From Aphanomyces cochlioides (lineage: Eukaryota > Oomycota > Saprolegniomycetes > Saprolegniales > Verrucalvaceae): a DNA stretch of 64,000 nucleotides. The translations under genes and the position numbers were made by a program. The notes under the pieces are model-generated. The model was given only the letters and a program-made list of their open reading frames with translations. It did not search any database and had not been told where the DNA came from. Each line of letters begins with the position of its first letter. The stretch's first letter is position 1. Below are positions 21,016-32,280 of this stretch, one piece after another. Location: NCBI GenBank assembly GCA_019828595.1, contig JAHQRK010000029.1, forward strand, positions 310,001 to 374,000. Reading direction: 5' to 3'.

Positions 21016-21846
21016 ATGCGTCTTGGAATCGCCGTTGCGTTGGTTGCAACCTCTGCCGTCGTGGCACTTCGCCAAGCTGACCAAGCGTCACCCGTTATGC
21101 TATCCCGTCGAGTCGACCCCTTGGATTCGATGGCCATCGATGTGGAAAGACAGTTGTGGGGAAACAAAAACAAAGCACCCCGACCTGCTACCGGACCGAA
21201 AGAAGAAAAAGGACGTAAATACGGTGGACGCATCGGCAAAGTTGTCGGTGGTAGTGCTTTTGGAGCGGCTGGGGGTGCTGCTGGTGGCGCAATTGGCACA
21301 GCCCTTGCGGGTCCAGGAGGAACAGCCGCTGGCACGGCTGGCGGTGCTGTTGCTGGCGTTTATACTGGCACGAGGCTCGGCGCACGCGTCGGCCAGAAAG
21401 TTGGAGGCGCGGTTGGCCGTCAATTTGACAAGAAAGACGCTCGCGTGGCTGCCAGTGGAGGCGATAAGAAACCCGGCTTCTTTGGCCGACTAGCCGACAA
21501 ATTCAAGGGCAAGAAGAGCACCCCAAATGGAGGCGGTTCAGCTGCCACGACTCCCTCGTCATCTCAGAGACAACCTGGCCGGAAACAACCAAGCCAGAGC
21601 ACATCGGACCAATTCAAGTCTGGATCCACGAAACTCACAAGAACGACCTCGTTGCAGCTAAATCAACGACAAGCGGCGGGCAAGCCAAAGCTCGGGCAAG
21701 TGGGAAATTCAGGAGGCGGAAGCCAAAAGAATCCACCATCAAAGCACACGTCACAAGGTTCTGGAAGCAGCTCGCCGGCGCGAGGAAAGCTAGGGGAACT
21801 GCTAGGCATGCGCAAATACAGCGGGCCAAAACTGAAAAAAGAATAA
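21016..21846 (+). CDS. Secreted glycine-zipper protein (276 aa)
   Basis: The ATG at 21016 gives a signal peptide (M-R-L-G-I-A-V-A-L-V-A-T-S-A-V-V-A-L), then R-Q-A-D-Q-A-S-P-V-M-L, closely like the N-Q-D-S-P-V-M-L of the 43.2 kb gene. A linker is followed by G-R-K-Y-G-G-R-I-G-K-V-V-G-G (about residues 66-79) and the zipper: A-A-G-G-A-A-G-G-A-I-G-T, turn A-L-A-G-P-G-G-T, then a second helix ending G-G-A-V-G-R-Q-F-D-K-K. The remaining 130 residues are a low-complexity Ser/Gly/Gln/Lys-rich tail. The frame is intact. It is the only plus-strand intact member. Role unknown; a secreted membrane-interacting or self-assembling protein is plausible but untested. Confidence 0.78.
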   Translation: MRLGIAVALVATSAVVALRQADQASPVMLSRRVDPLDSMAIDVERQLWGNKNKAPRPATGPKEEKGRKYGGRIGKVVGGSAFGAAGGAAGGAIGTALAGPGGTAAGTAGGAVAGVYTGTRLGARVGQKVGGAVGRQFDKKDARVAASGGDKKPGFFGRLADKFKGKKSTPNGGGSAATTPSSSQRQPGRKQPSQSTSDQFKSGSTKLTRTTSLQLNQRQAAGKPKLGQVGNSGGGSQKNPPSKHTSQGSGSSSPARGKLGELLGMRKYSGPKLKKE

Positions 21847-22740
21847 GTCCTCGAGTGCCAAAAGCTAAACTCGGATGGCTGTCTCGTCACTGAGCTCAAC
21901 AAGAGCATGTCTTAACACGGAATTCCATGGTTGTATTTTTGTTTTTCTAAAATTCACAATTTCGAAATGTCTCGATCGGTTCATTTCGTTTCGGTCATTC
22001 GCAGCGCCTCCTCCCCTCGTCTTTGCATCGCTGATTGTCGGTGTCTGGCCGTGCAAAATGCCACCTGCTGGGGAGAATGCGAGGGGAAGTTGGGGGGGGG
22101 GAACCAGTGGCAAATGCCAAGGCTATCACAGATGTTGCTTCCAAGGGCGCTGCGATTCATGACATGAATTGCCACGGGAAGCAACGAGAATCGACGCTTT
22201 ATCCATAAACTTTCAGACTGCACTCATTGTGGCACGTCAACTGAAGAGGAGAAACATCGTCGTAGGCACTGACTGGGGAAATTCCAATCGCGCCTGTCGA
22301 TCGCGCAATGCTTTTGCGATCTACACTGGATTGACAGTTAGTCTAGGAGCGAAGCAAGGCTCGGGGGATCCCATCGCTATCGTAGCCCTGAAGCCCCGTG
22401 CCACGCCTTGGATATGGGCATCCAACCAAGGAGTTATTTGATGGGAAAAGCGCCAAAGGGAAGACTGGGTATGAACTCGACATCCGGGAGCAATCAGCCT
22501 TCAAATAACACCGCCATCCAGCCACTCGAAATTCATGGAGCCAACACCTCAAAGTGGGCGCATCCGTCGCTCAGTGGCTGAAAATACTTGGAAAAGGGAA
22601 CCACATGGACGACTACCAACGGGGAACTGAACCATCTGGACATTTGCAATGCTTTCTCACAGGAGGGTGTCACATATACAAACTTCAAGTATAAATCAGT
22701 CTGACATGATCCCGCATTGAGCGGAATGTGATACTATTAA
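21847..22740. other. No recognisable gene
   Basis: Includes a run of G at about 22092-22100 and overlapping short frames on both strands. Nothing family-like. Confidence 0.4.
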
Positions 22741-22742
22741 TA

Positions 22743-24516
22743 CAGAGGTCTGGGAAATTTAAGACCACAGAAAAATGCTCGTTGATTGGCCAGTTTCAAG
22801 TTCTTTCACCTTCTATATATAATATCCTATATTATATGATAATTGAATTGTAGAAACTCAACAGCACTCAGTTGAGTAAGAGATCCTGCAATTGAATATA
22901 CTACAAAACTAAATACAGAATGCCAATGACCCAGTAGAGCATTGTTTTGATCCATAACCAATACAGTTTTCAAGAAACACAGAAACCTCCATAAATTAAT
23001 ATTGATGATGTGCCTGTCGAGGATGCAATTCATTCATGAACTCGATGTGATCTAAGAAAAGGAAAATGAACAATGCTGAATTAACCTTCTTTAGGCAACG
23101 CTTTCTTGAAACTAGATCTAATTGTTTCAGAGCTAATTGCATTCCAAGCTGCAATGGCTCGTTCAATCGTAGCCTTTCTCTTTTCTTTGGCTGTTCGTTG
23201 CGTTGTTGTTTCGGCAAGCCACATTCTCCGTAAAATACTCTTGAAGGCGCCCATGACGCCCATGTCCAAAGGCTGCAACACAGAGGTGCAATTCTTTGGG
23301 AGAGGACAGAGGTAAGAACTCAATTCTTCCTCAACAATAGAGACGCTCTCTTCGCTGACATGCGGCAAAATTGTCAACAACAAATAGTGTTGGTCCGCGC
23401 AATTCAGGTCTAAATAGTGTTAAACATAAATAGAGTGAAATTTAAATAGTACCTCATCAGCTCATGAAGGAAATATTTCCATCCATCACTGTCCATCCAG
23501 GCATTCTTTTGAACAAAATATAGGTGCTCTTGAGGATATTCGCGTAATTCATCTTGCTCAATGTATCCACCTTTTTCACCCTTAATGATGAACAGTATTG
23601 GTAGTTTTTCACCTGTAAATAGTGTTAGAATCAGTTAGTATAACACTAATTTATACCATTGCTGCGAGCAGAAAGCACCGCGGTTAAACGAGCGGACGAC
23701 TTTTCACTCGAGTTCACAGAGGTATCTTGGCCGATCTGTGCCCATAGATACCGAGGAGGAGTATCATAATAGATACCCGTTTCGTCTACATTAATAATAT
23801 TTTCGTTAGTTATATACCAATAGTCTCGCCAAAATTGATCACAGAACTTCTTTTTCGTGTCGCGCAGTTCTTCACGTGTCAATGGACACGAAGATGTTGA
23901 TGCACGCCGCCATGAAAAGTTGTTGCGAATGGCGAAATCACGGCAAAGTGACCCAATATTCTTGTATGGGTCACTGATACACTCACATGAAGCGAGGTAA
24001 TCGCGTAGCCATTCTGAGTGGTGCGATTTCAAATATTGGACCATGTGAAAAGTACAAAGAGGCCTTCGCTTCTCGCGTAGAAACTCCATGAATTGGAGAA
24101 GGCTCTAATGAATGCAACAAATAACAATAACATATTATATTATATCCTTACTTGAGGCTGAGGTAATTAATATACATGGTCTCCCTGGTCCTGGCGATCT
24201 CTTCGCTTTCGAAGGAAGTGATACCAACGCTTGAGGTTTCCATTTGCGTATCGTTTCTTTTGATATGCTCGTGGCTTGGGCAACGGCTTGTATACCTTGC
24301 TCTTCTACAGCACGTACGATCTTCAGCTTGTAGGCAGCGGTGTATGACCGCCGCAAGTTTTCTTGCTTTTCTGACATCGTGTCAGAACTTTTGTGGCCAT
24401 CAAGTTCGGGCTGTCATCCTGTCATTTCAATTAATCGTCATAATTAATATTATTAATTTTGGAAGTTCGATAGTTGGTTAGGGTTGCTGTGTGGTCTTAA
24501 ATTTCCCAGACCTCTG
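22743..24516. mobile_element. 1.77-kb pogo-type element, nearly complete
   Basis: TIR CAGAGGTCTGGGAAATTTAA (extending to ...GACCACAG, about 27 bp) at 22743 is inverted at the right end (to 24516). TA flanks both ends (22741-22742, 24517-24518). It holds one minus-strand transposase with introns. Confidence 0.92.
23081..24377 (-). pseudogene. Pogo/CENP-B-type DDD transposase, one frameshift
   Basis: The start at 24377 leads into an HTH (Y-T-A-A-Y-K-L-K-I-V-R-A-V-E-E, S-I-S-K-E-T-I-R-K-W). After a short intron near 24150 come a second DNA-binding region and I-I-N-V-D-E-T-G-I-Y-Y-D, with the first catalytic Asp (about 23790). A 44-nt intron (23613-23656) joins in phase to G-E-K-L-P-I-L-F-I-I-K; a 43-nt intron (23410-23452) joins in phase to R-G-P-T-L-F-V-V-D-N, holding the second Asp. 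One extra base near 23365 shifts the frame. The last part has N-C-T-S-V-L-Q-P-L-D-M-G-V-M, with the third Asp. The first splice junction does not join cleanly in phase. Otherwise close to intact and likely young. Confidence 0.82.
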
Positions 24517-24518
24517 TA

Positions 24519-26159
24519 ATCTATCACAGCACTGATGTTTGTGAAGGACGTCGGAGCAGAAAATCGGCTAAGATAAGTCATTCTATTCTCCAAAAAATAG
24601 TGACCACACGACTTCATAGCCGCAAATTCTTGACAAAAAGCGATCCCCATGTGTGCATCATGTACTCTCGATGTGATGCAGCTCATTAGAAATCCTACAG
24701 AACGATATTCAAATAACTTCTTTCCATCTCAAAAGGGACTCGAGACTTTGGGAATTTTCTTAATTTTAACCAGTAGAAACTGGTGTGATCCATAGTGTGA
24801 TATCTTGTCGAAACGGTCATGATTCCACACCGAAGTGTAGTTAATCATGATTGTTTGACGACGGGGAACATTTTTTAAATGTGATATCATAGATTCTCTG
24901 GTCGGCAAAAGTGACACCCCTCCTATTCTCACTGTAGACCTCCAGAGCAATTAATTCAATCATACACGAACTATATGCATATAACTACACTGTACTGTAC
25001 TAGTATACTCATACGGTGAACGGTGAACGATATGACAAAATGTTTGTGCAAAAAAGCTTTGAAGAAATTAACGTGCCACATTTTGATAAATGACCTAGTC
25101 ATTATTGAAGAAATAATGAAATCACTTGGTAAAGGTGAAAACGATTTCATTTTTACGCCATGATATTGTTATTTACACTCTAAATTGTGACTGGGGTGAA
25201 AAATGTATATAACTCAGGTGAATGTGATTTTGAGAAATCACCGGTTCAGAAGGCATTATTATTGGTCGAAAATATGACTATTTATTGACTTAACCGACAC
25301 GCTTCTTTTTATCTTCACACTCAACGCTTGATTGGAAACTTCCTATGATTGTGATAATACTGTCACCTCTGTTTCCCACGTAAATAAAGGAGGTAATGAA
25401 TTCACACTGACAACGACATTGATAGAGTAATAAAATTGATAAATTACACACCAGGAAATAAAAGCACATTGACAATTACATTGATTGAGTTAACAAAATG
25501 ATAATTTACACTTTAAATTTACAAAGGCTCCAAAAAATTCTCGATTAGTGTTTGAGCTAGAATCAAGTGTTGACTTGAAATGCACAGTGTACGAGGCGCA
25601 TCAATTTCTAGTGGAGAAACAATCCAAGCGAGTTGACGACTCGTCGTTGAGGACGGAAGTCGATGAAATATGTTTTAATCAATAAAGTATAATATTTAAT
25701 CGTGTACTTCCAACGTGTGGAAGTGCGTCAGACCCTAGGGAGCCGCGCCATCATTACTTGAAAATGACATTTGCTTCTACAACTGGATGAATATGCACAA
25801 ATGCGGCTTGCGTTAAGTTGAAATATCAAACACGCTTAGGTAGATGGGAAATCTAGTCGTATTTCACAAACAGAAATAGTTTGAGGTGTCCTACAGCACT
25901 AGTCATGAACATATTCTATCCTTATGTCCAAGTCAATTCTTAAAGTTTTAACCAATAAGGTGTTACGAAAAAATGTGATAAAGCTGAATCACATTTGCTC
26001 TGAAATGCTTCCATCATTATTTTCAATATAAATTCCTTATACACGAGAATGCATGATAGTTCACATTGAGGAAAATGTGATTCTCAAACATCACACCCAA
26101 TAGAAAAATAATCTCAAAAATATCACATTTGCCTGCGATGTATATATTTCCCCAAATCT
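24519..26159. other. 1.6 kb without a gene
   Basis: AT-rich sequence with recurrent pieces such as 'ctctaaattgtgactggggtgaaaaatgtata' (25180-25210), also seen near 36750 and 55575, and AATCACATTT/AAATGTGATT inversions between 25960 and 26110. Probably old non-coding repeats. Confidence 0.4.
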
Positions 26160-26745
26160 ATTTGAAATCTTTAGCCAATCAGAATCGAGTATTTGTCTTC
26201 TTCACAAAAACACACGCAAAATACACATTCAAAACTTTACTTTATTGAATGTACTTTCATATTACACTTGAACTCACTATATTTGAATAGTATTTGAGAA
26301 TATTTCAATTTTTAGGGCTGGTCTGGATGCCCATCAATTTTTTTATTCCATAAAACTGAAATGACATTTTGCAAAAATTTTCCAAAGTTCCAAATTCACA
26401 ATTTAAATTGGAATAGTTGGAGAATTTGTTATTTGTCTGGATGCCACAACTTGTGGCCCACAAGAAACTTCAATATTTCCGGTACAGACGATTGTTGTCA
26501 TACTGCTGTGTCAGTCTCTTCCTACCGGAAACTTTGAAATGAGCCAGAGATGAGCAAGGCTCGATCACTGTCGCTTCTCAGAGTGATAGAACATGCAACA
26601 GTGATAATACATAGTGTGTGCGATGGCATATTTCGAATTATGGCAGTTTTTGGCATTTTTATGCCATTTTTGGTGGCATCCAGACCCGCCCTTAGTCAAA
26701 AATACAAATTTCAGTGAAAAAGACAATAGATCAAAAACATTCAAG
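26160..26745 (+). repeat. Dispersed repeat R1, copy with an inserted MITE
   Basis: Carries AGCCAATCAGAATCGAGTAT, the CACGCAAAA and ACTTGAACTCACTATA segments, and after the MITE GTCAAAAATACAAATTT and GAAAAAGACAATA. The same ordered blocks occur at 36745-36995, 56520-56755 and, inverted, at 62966-63195. Non-coding, function unknown. Confidence 0.7.
26315..26691. mobile_element. 377-bp Tourist-like MITE
   Basis: TIR GGGCTGGTCTGGATGCC at 26315 is inverted with one or two mismatches at 26675-26691. TTA lies on both sides (26312-26314, 26692-26694), a Harbinger-type TSD. It splits repeat R1. Non-coding. Confidence 0.88.
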
Positions 26746-26747
26746 TA

Positions 26748-28089
26748 CACCTTTTTGCGTTTAAGTTAGATCATGCTTCGATTGATTTAATCTGTTCAAA
26801 AGAACTTAAGGTCAATGACATTTCAATAAACACAATTGCACTTCAATTAAATCTCACTTCCATCAACTGCATTTATAAAAAGTCAATGTCATTTAAAGAA
26901 CGTCCACGCCATCAATGTAAAAGACAACATCACTTCAAAAAAAGTCAACAACACTTTATAGAACTTGCAACCTCCAACTCACACCTCGAGGTGGGAAACA
27001 AATCCATCATTTCTCTTAAATATCGGACACATTTGGCGCTTATTAAAACGGCCCATATAGAAAATTTAACCAAGATGAACCCTCGGAGGGAGAATATCTT
27101 TATCCTGGCTCTTAATGGTCTAAAAATTTTGTCTGGTTTCCTTCAATTAACACAATATCATTCTATACACCAAAGTCAGTTTGTCGATGGGGCGACGACG
27201 CTGGCTTGGTTTGGATCTTCTCTACAATCTTCCTTACGACTAACATGTAACAAATATAACTCGCCTCCTGCATGTGAGGGTCACTCAAGTTGCGCAAATT
27301 GCTTAATTTGTAGGTTGCAAGTTCTATAAAGTGTTGTTGACTTTTTTTGAAGTGATGATGTCTTTTACATTGATGGCGTGGACTTTCTTTAAATGACATT
27401 GACTTTTTATAAATGCAGTTGATGGAAGTGAGATTTAATTGAAGTGCAATTGTGTTTATTGAAATGTCATTGACCTTAAGGGCCACTTTCAAGTAGATTT
27501 TTGAATGAGACGTAGCCAATCAAAATTATTCTCATCCACTTTTGGGGTGTTTTTTCCAAAAGTGGATGAAGCATGAGATTTTACCTCTTTTTCACTTTTC
27601 GAGTCTTTCAAGTTTCTGGCTGCCATGAAACCATAAGTTGCAGTGGACTTGTCGTTGGTGCGACAGCAGCGGCATCTGGTGATGCGAGATTTAGTCGAGA
27701 TGATACTTTGCGATACGCTCTCGGGAATGGATTGACCACCAACTATATCTCCGTTGTAGTTAGGGAGCCTTTGAGCTCATGGTGAACACTTTGAGCTCGG
27801 ATCGATTTAGCCAATCAAAACTGTTATGGGATGATGTAGCCAATCAAAATAGTTTTTTTCTTTTTCCAAAATGCGACGAAAAATATTTTATCCAATGAAA
27901 TTCGCGGTCTGTTGGATGTGGCATGACATGGAAATGCGACTGAAAATCGACAAAACAGAGACAACTGTACTTTGGGAGCAAATTTTGGCCTAAAACAGGG
28001 ATGCCAAAAAAACTACTTGAAAGAGGCCCTAAATCTTTTGAACAGATTAAATCAATCGAAACATGATCTAACTTAAACGCAAAAAGGTG
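26748..28089. mobile_element. Foldback element with ~225-bp inverted arms
   Basis: The left arm (26748-26977, starts CACCTTTTTGCGTTTAAG) is nearly identical to the inverse of the right arm, which is in two parts (27309-27479 and 28030-28089) because a 550-bp MITE sits in it. TA flanks the outer ends (26746-26747, 28090-28091). The central spacer (26978-27308) has no recognisable protein; a 147-codon frame at 26886-27329 merely reads through arm and spacer. Confidence 0.85.
27480..28029. mobile_element. 550-bp Tourist-like MITE inside the foldback arm
   Basis: TIR GGGCCACTTTCAAGTAG at 27480 is inverted at 28013-28029 with one mismatch. TAA lies on both sides (27477-27479, 28030-28032). Removing it with one TAA rebuilds the match of the right arm to the left arm. 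The TIR resembles those of Harbinger-1 (GGGCCTGGTCGAAGTT) and Harbinger-3 (GGGCCTCTTTCGAGTA), possible sources of trans mobilisation. Three AGCCAATCAAAA motifs lie inside. Confidence 0.9.
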
Positions 28090-28091
28090 TA

Positions 28092-28804
28092 GAAGAAGTC
28101 TCCTACATGTCAGGAAGTCCATGTAAATAAAGTCTCTTCCATGGAATAGAGGATGAGAACGGCAGAGGAAAGTAAATCTAAACGGTAAAGAAATTGCCAT
28201 TCCATATTTCCTCGCAGTTTGACCCATGGACCCTCGAGAAATTGTTCTCTATTTCCGAATTTTTGTATGTTATCAAACTTTGACATCAATTGTGAGCATG
28301 TTAGAGGCTCCGACATGCGTTCTTCCCACTAGAATAGCCAATCAAATTCATGATATGAGGCCAAATGATATTTGTATGTTCTTTATGAAGATCGACTTTG
28401 TGATCAATTGAACGTATTTTTGTCAGTAATTTGCACGACAACTCAAAAGTTGAATTGTAGATCATTTACCCCGATATATACACATCTCTGTATCTTAGAT
28501 CATTTTATCTGTTGTGATCAAGAAGTAAATATTTGATATTGAGGTCTACTGCCGACAGCGTGACAAAATCAAGCCACGGTCGTTTGAATGCGATCGAGGC
28601 GACAGCTCAGTCGGGGGGGGGGGCACACTCAACCCTCTCTCGCATCGCCCTTCCAAAAAAAACTCGTACCGCTTGCAGATCAACTCCACACTTCAAGAGT
28701 CTCCCCTGCTCCCTTTGGTTTCCCCTTTCCTCTGTCTGTTGGCGATGGGTTTGCTTTGGGGACTCCCAAATTTGATCGTCGGGCCGGGCCTACATTTGCA
28801 TTGT
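28092..28804. other. No recognisable gene
   Basis: Short frames only. One TAGCCAATCAAATTC motif (28336) and a G-run at 28613-28622. Confidence 0.4.
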
Positions 28805-28859
28805 TTAAGGTTTTGGGGGTCCAACTTGTCTGGTTTGGCTCGAAACACCACATTGCAGC

Positions 28860-29434
28860 GGCGGGGGAGCGTTCTTTTTCGCAACGAACTGGTCAATTTT
28901 ACGGCCAACATAGCCTCTAGCTGCATTCCCAGCCTTTGCGCCGCCTTCTTGACCCAAGAGCACCCAAAGCGCCGTTGTAATCCCTTCCAGGGACTGTTCC
29001 TCCGCCGCCGTGTGTGTCAGCGACCGTACCAAGTACACCAAGGGTCGTTCCTATGACGGAGCGACCGACAGCTTTGCCGCCGTCTTTGCGTCCTCGGATT
29101 TCGCGCTCGCCCATCTTGGGTCTCAGACCTTTGTTCTTGAGCCTTCGGACGGAATCCAGCACAACACATCGGACGCCTCTTCACCCGAGGAATGGGCGAC
29201 ATGACCAGCAGCATAGCCGGCAAAACGAGCCACACGAAGGAGCGCGATATATTCTGCCACAGCGGGGCTTACCATCGCCTCGATGGCCGGGCCTTTGAGA
29301 ACCCTTCGATCGACGGCAGCTGATTGAATGGGTGCGGCTTGATGGACCCCCGTCGTTGGTGAATCTTGGTTTCGCTGCATGAACGCAAAGGCGGCCGAGG
29401 AAGCAAGGGCGAGGGGGATCAACACACACGTCGC
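28860..29434 (-). pseudogene. Dead secreted glycine-zipper gene
   Basis: Closely related to the 43.2 kb gene. The start codon is lost: the expected ATG is ACG at 29432-29434, and the next codon reads TGT where relatives have CGT. The leader is still readable (V-L-I-P-L-A-L-A-S-S-A-A-F-A-F), followed by N-Q-D-S-P-T and R-V-A-R-F-A-G-Y-A-A-G-H-V, which match the relative's N-Q-D-S-P-V and R-V-A-R-F-A-G-H-A-A-G-H-F. The frame shifts near 29120; the next frame has P-K-M-G-E-R-E-I-R-G-R-K-D-G-G-K. A third frame carries G-Y-V-G-R-K-I-D-Q-F near 28880, matching the usual basic tail. The zipper itself is eroded. A clear pseudogene. Confidence 0.8.
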
Positions 29435-30165
29435 TGTAGTCGCTGCTCCTTAATGAGGAATCTAACACTACCGAGAATACACCATACATCAACGATTGGA
29501 CGACCGTTGTGACATCTGGGAACTAGTCCGCCGGCTCGAAGTACAAGATTGCTCGATGGTAGTTGCTTTCCTGGCCTGAAGACACGACAAGGACGGAAAA
29601 AATGGCTGCAATCTTCACCTGTACGAGTCCGACCAGCCCCCTGAATCCCCGCTTATTTCCCGCTGTCTCCGCTCCAACTATATCTCTGTTTGTCGGTTTC
29701 CCCCACGTTTTCTCGACGCGATTCTATCTCGAGCTTGAGATTCGCTTTAGATTCCCCTTCCCTCTCTATTTTCAAGCCCAGTGTACGGCCAACAACTTGC
29801 TCTCAGCAGCTCACCGTGCACAGCAGCTTCGAGCTCTTTCCTCCTTCAGAGCTCCTCATTGCCAAGGGGAAATTGAATTCGATAGCGTTACGGATCTTCC
29901 ACTGCCTTCAACATGCAGCTTCTACTCCACATCCCACGTCCGACTCGACCTGTGGACGTAACTCTTCGACTATCCATTGACAGTGTGGAAATCCCACGAC
30001 CGTTCTGTCGAAACATCACACTTCCAATCAAAATTATTCAGCACTCTGCAAGCATCGAGTTGACGACACCAACACGGCCACTTGAGTCGACATATACTTT
30101 AGTGTCATACTTGATAATGGTGCATCAGCCTTGAATCGGTTCTTGTGATTTGCTAAAATTCCAAA
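29435..30165. other. No recognisable gene
   Basis: A 132-codon plus frame (29563-29961) and a 73-codon frame (29913-30134) have protein-like stretches but no domain or signal peptide I recognise. They may be relics. Confidence 0.35.
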
Positions 30166-30169
30166 TATT

Positions 30170-30430
30170 AAATCTATCAGCCAATCAAAATCGCCCTGAC
30201 GCACATGCAAGCCAATGCATTGGATGAATGAAAATTGGAGCAGTACTTTCTCTCGTGGGAACAGTTCTTTCCCTCAAATTTTATTTAGCCAATCACAACT
30301 GCCCAAAATATTTATTAGCCAATGGTGTCGATTGGTGAATCGTATCAAATCAACAATACAATCAAATCGATTTGACAATGAAATCGATTTTGGTCAAAAC
30401 TACAAATTTGTCACTCCTCCAAAGCAACCC
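30170..30430 (+). repeat. Dispersed repeat R2
   Basis: CAGCCAATCAAAATCGCCC, CCAATGCATTGGATGA, GCCCAAAATATTTATTAGCC and CGATTGGTGAATCG occur in the same order at 62815-62940. Here the repeat continues into AAATCGATTT and TTTTGGTCAAAACTACAAAT. Non-coding. Confidence 0.65.
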
Positions 30431-30717
30431 CCGATACTGTTTTTAAGAGGGAATACTTGAGAGGCGGGGGGATAGCGTATACTAGTATAGAAAAAATGGA
30501 GCACCGAATTTTCGACTTTTTCATTTCGCCATATTGACCTCTGTAGTTTCGAGGGTTGATTGAACTTCAAAAAAGAGAGCTAATTCTGGCTTCTAAGTCC
30601 GATAAGCCGATCGAGAAAGGAAGTCTCAAAGACGGCGATTTCGACCCTCACCGATCAGATTGCGTTGACCTATATGCAGATTTTCTTCTCCAAAGTTCTA
30701 TTTACAGTGTTAGAGCA

Positions 30718-31321
30718 TCTCCACCGGTCACTGAGTTTTGCCACTGAAACTGATTTTTTTCAATGCCGCAAATCCGACCTCAGTTTCAGAACTGCGTGTT
30801 CCTGCAGCAAAACCTCCACCGGTACACGGAGTCTTTATCCCGTGTTTCTTGTTAAATTTAATATCGAATAAACCCTCAGAGTGATTTGTTGTAGAAGATG
30901 ACACAACATTCACTGTTATCTTGGTGCTGAGTCCCAGAATGTTGACGAGTATTGACTGGCTCCAGCAATTTGGGTCTTCAGATACTTGGATCAAAGTTCT
31001 ACAGGCAAGCTCGCTCTCCGTGTCGGACGTCCACACCGATATCCTCTTGGCACTTGCAAGAAAAAATAGTAGTAGCAACCTCGTATAGTATACATTCATT
31101 CAAACATTTCTTGCAATACATTATTCAATATATTTGGAATTCCAGTGTTGGATTCAAACACTGAGTTTTGGGGTCTGAACTCAGTGTTTGAGGCACCAAA
31201 CTCCGTGCCCGCAGTTTGAAAATCAGTTTCAGTGTTAAACTCAGTGTACTGGTGGAGCAAAACTCAGTGTCGCAACAAGCAAGAACTCAGTCTCAGTGTC
31301 AAACTCAGTGACCGGTGGAGA
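30718..31321. mobile_element. MITE with subterminal AACTCAGTG repeats
   Basis: Perfect 21-bp TIR, beginning TCTCCACCGGTCACTGAG at 30718 and inverted at 31301-31321. Between 31140 and 31310 AACTCAGTG or close variants occur at least six times, and CTCCACCGGT recurs at 30809. No clean TSD was found. The minus frame at 30728-31099 has no recognisable domain. Confidence 0.75.
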
Positions 31322-31439
31322 CAAAATGTCCTTAATTGTGGTAGAATGATGGTAGTCAGTAAGGAAAAATCCTTGAACAAAGCCTGTGACGACAGCGAGA
31401 GTAGGACAGAAGAAATGTGGGTCTGAAGCTTAGTACCCT

Positions 31440-32280
31440 AAAGTGTCGTTGGCCAAAGTACTACTTTAGATTATACTGAATACTTGTATGTTTCACTGTC
31501 AGATGTTTTGTTGACACCAGGGTTCGTTTCAATTACTGGATAAAAACACGAGAAATGACAAAAAGGAGACTTTTGCTCAACGCAAAACTACATCAGAATG
31601 AGTCCTAGCTGAAACTTGGATCGCTCGTAGCTCGTTCATCTCGATAGCTATGACGATAATTCCTCGTTCTATGTGCTTATATTTGTCTGGTCTATATGTC
31701 TTGATAGTAGCAGACCTCGTCTTGGCCCAGGTGAAAAGTTGGTAGCTCGAAAATTTGCCAAAATTACCCCCTTGTCTTAAGAATTCTCTGTTAATATATG
31801 GGAAAATGTCCAACTGTCCATATTTTATCAAAATATTGAGTAAAATGTTTGCAAAATGTGTACAACGTCCATCACTCTTTTCCTATTGGTGAAAAAGGTC
31901 ATAATGAATAAATAACCTATTACTCAGAGTGATTGTTTTAACCTAGCCCTAATTTACACATTTTTGAGAATTATTCGATAAATTATACACCTTTTGACAT
32001 TTATCCTAAAATTATTCATAATCAAATCATAAAGTGCTTTATCGTACTGTCAGCTTATGAGTGCAAAGTGACCCCAAAAATTAGATTCATCGTAAAACTT
32101 CGTAATGCATAATTCATTCGAAAGGCTATGAAAATTTAGAGGTAGTCTTCATTGGCCCTCATGCGTGAAGCCTCCGTTTTGGCGCCAAATATCGACATCG
32201 TTCAACCGCCTCCAGTAAAAAAATATAAAATTTGAAATTAAATCGATAAAAATACTGGTTTGTAGAAGTATTGATATGGT
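31440..32280. other. No recognisable gene
   Basis: AT-rich with short frames. Nothing recognised. Confidence 0.4.

Noticed and set aside
22092..22100. G-run as a possible G-quadruplex or telomere-like tract
   Set aside because: A single homopolymer of G, not spaced G-triplets or a telomeric repeat; similar isolated runs occur at 28613 and, as C, at 45377.
26886..27329. 147-codon open frame in the foldback element
   Set aside because: It reads through one arm, the spacer and part of the other arm; a matching frame occurs on the opposite strand because of the palindrome. No domain.
29563..30134. Two plus-strand frames of 132 and 73 codons as host genes
   Set aside because: No domain, signal peptide or paralogue in the window; coding status cannot be supported.
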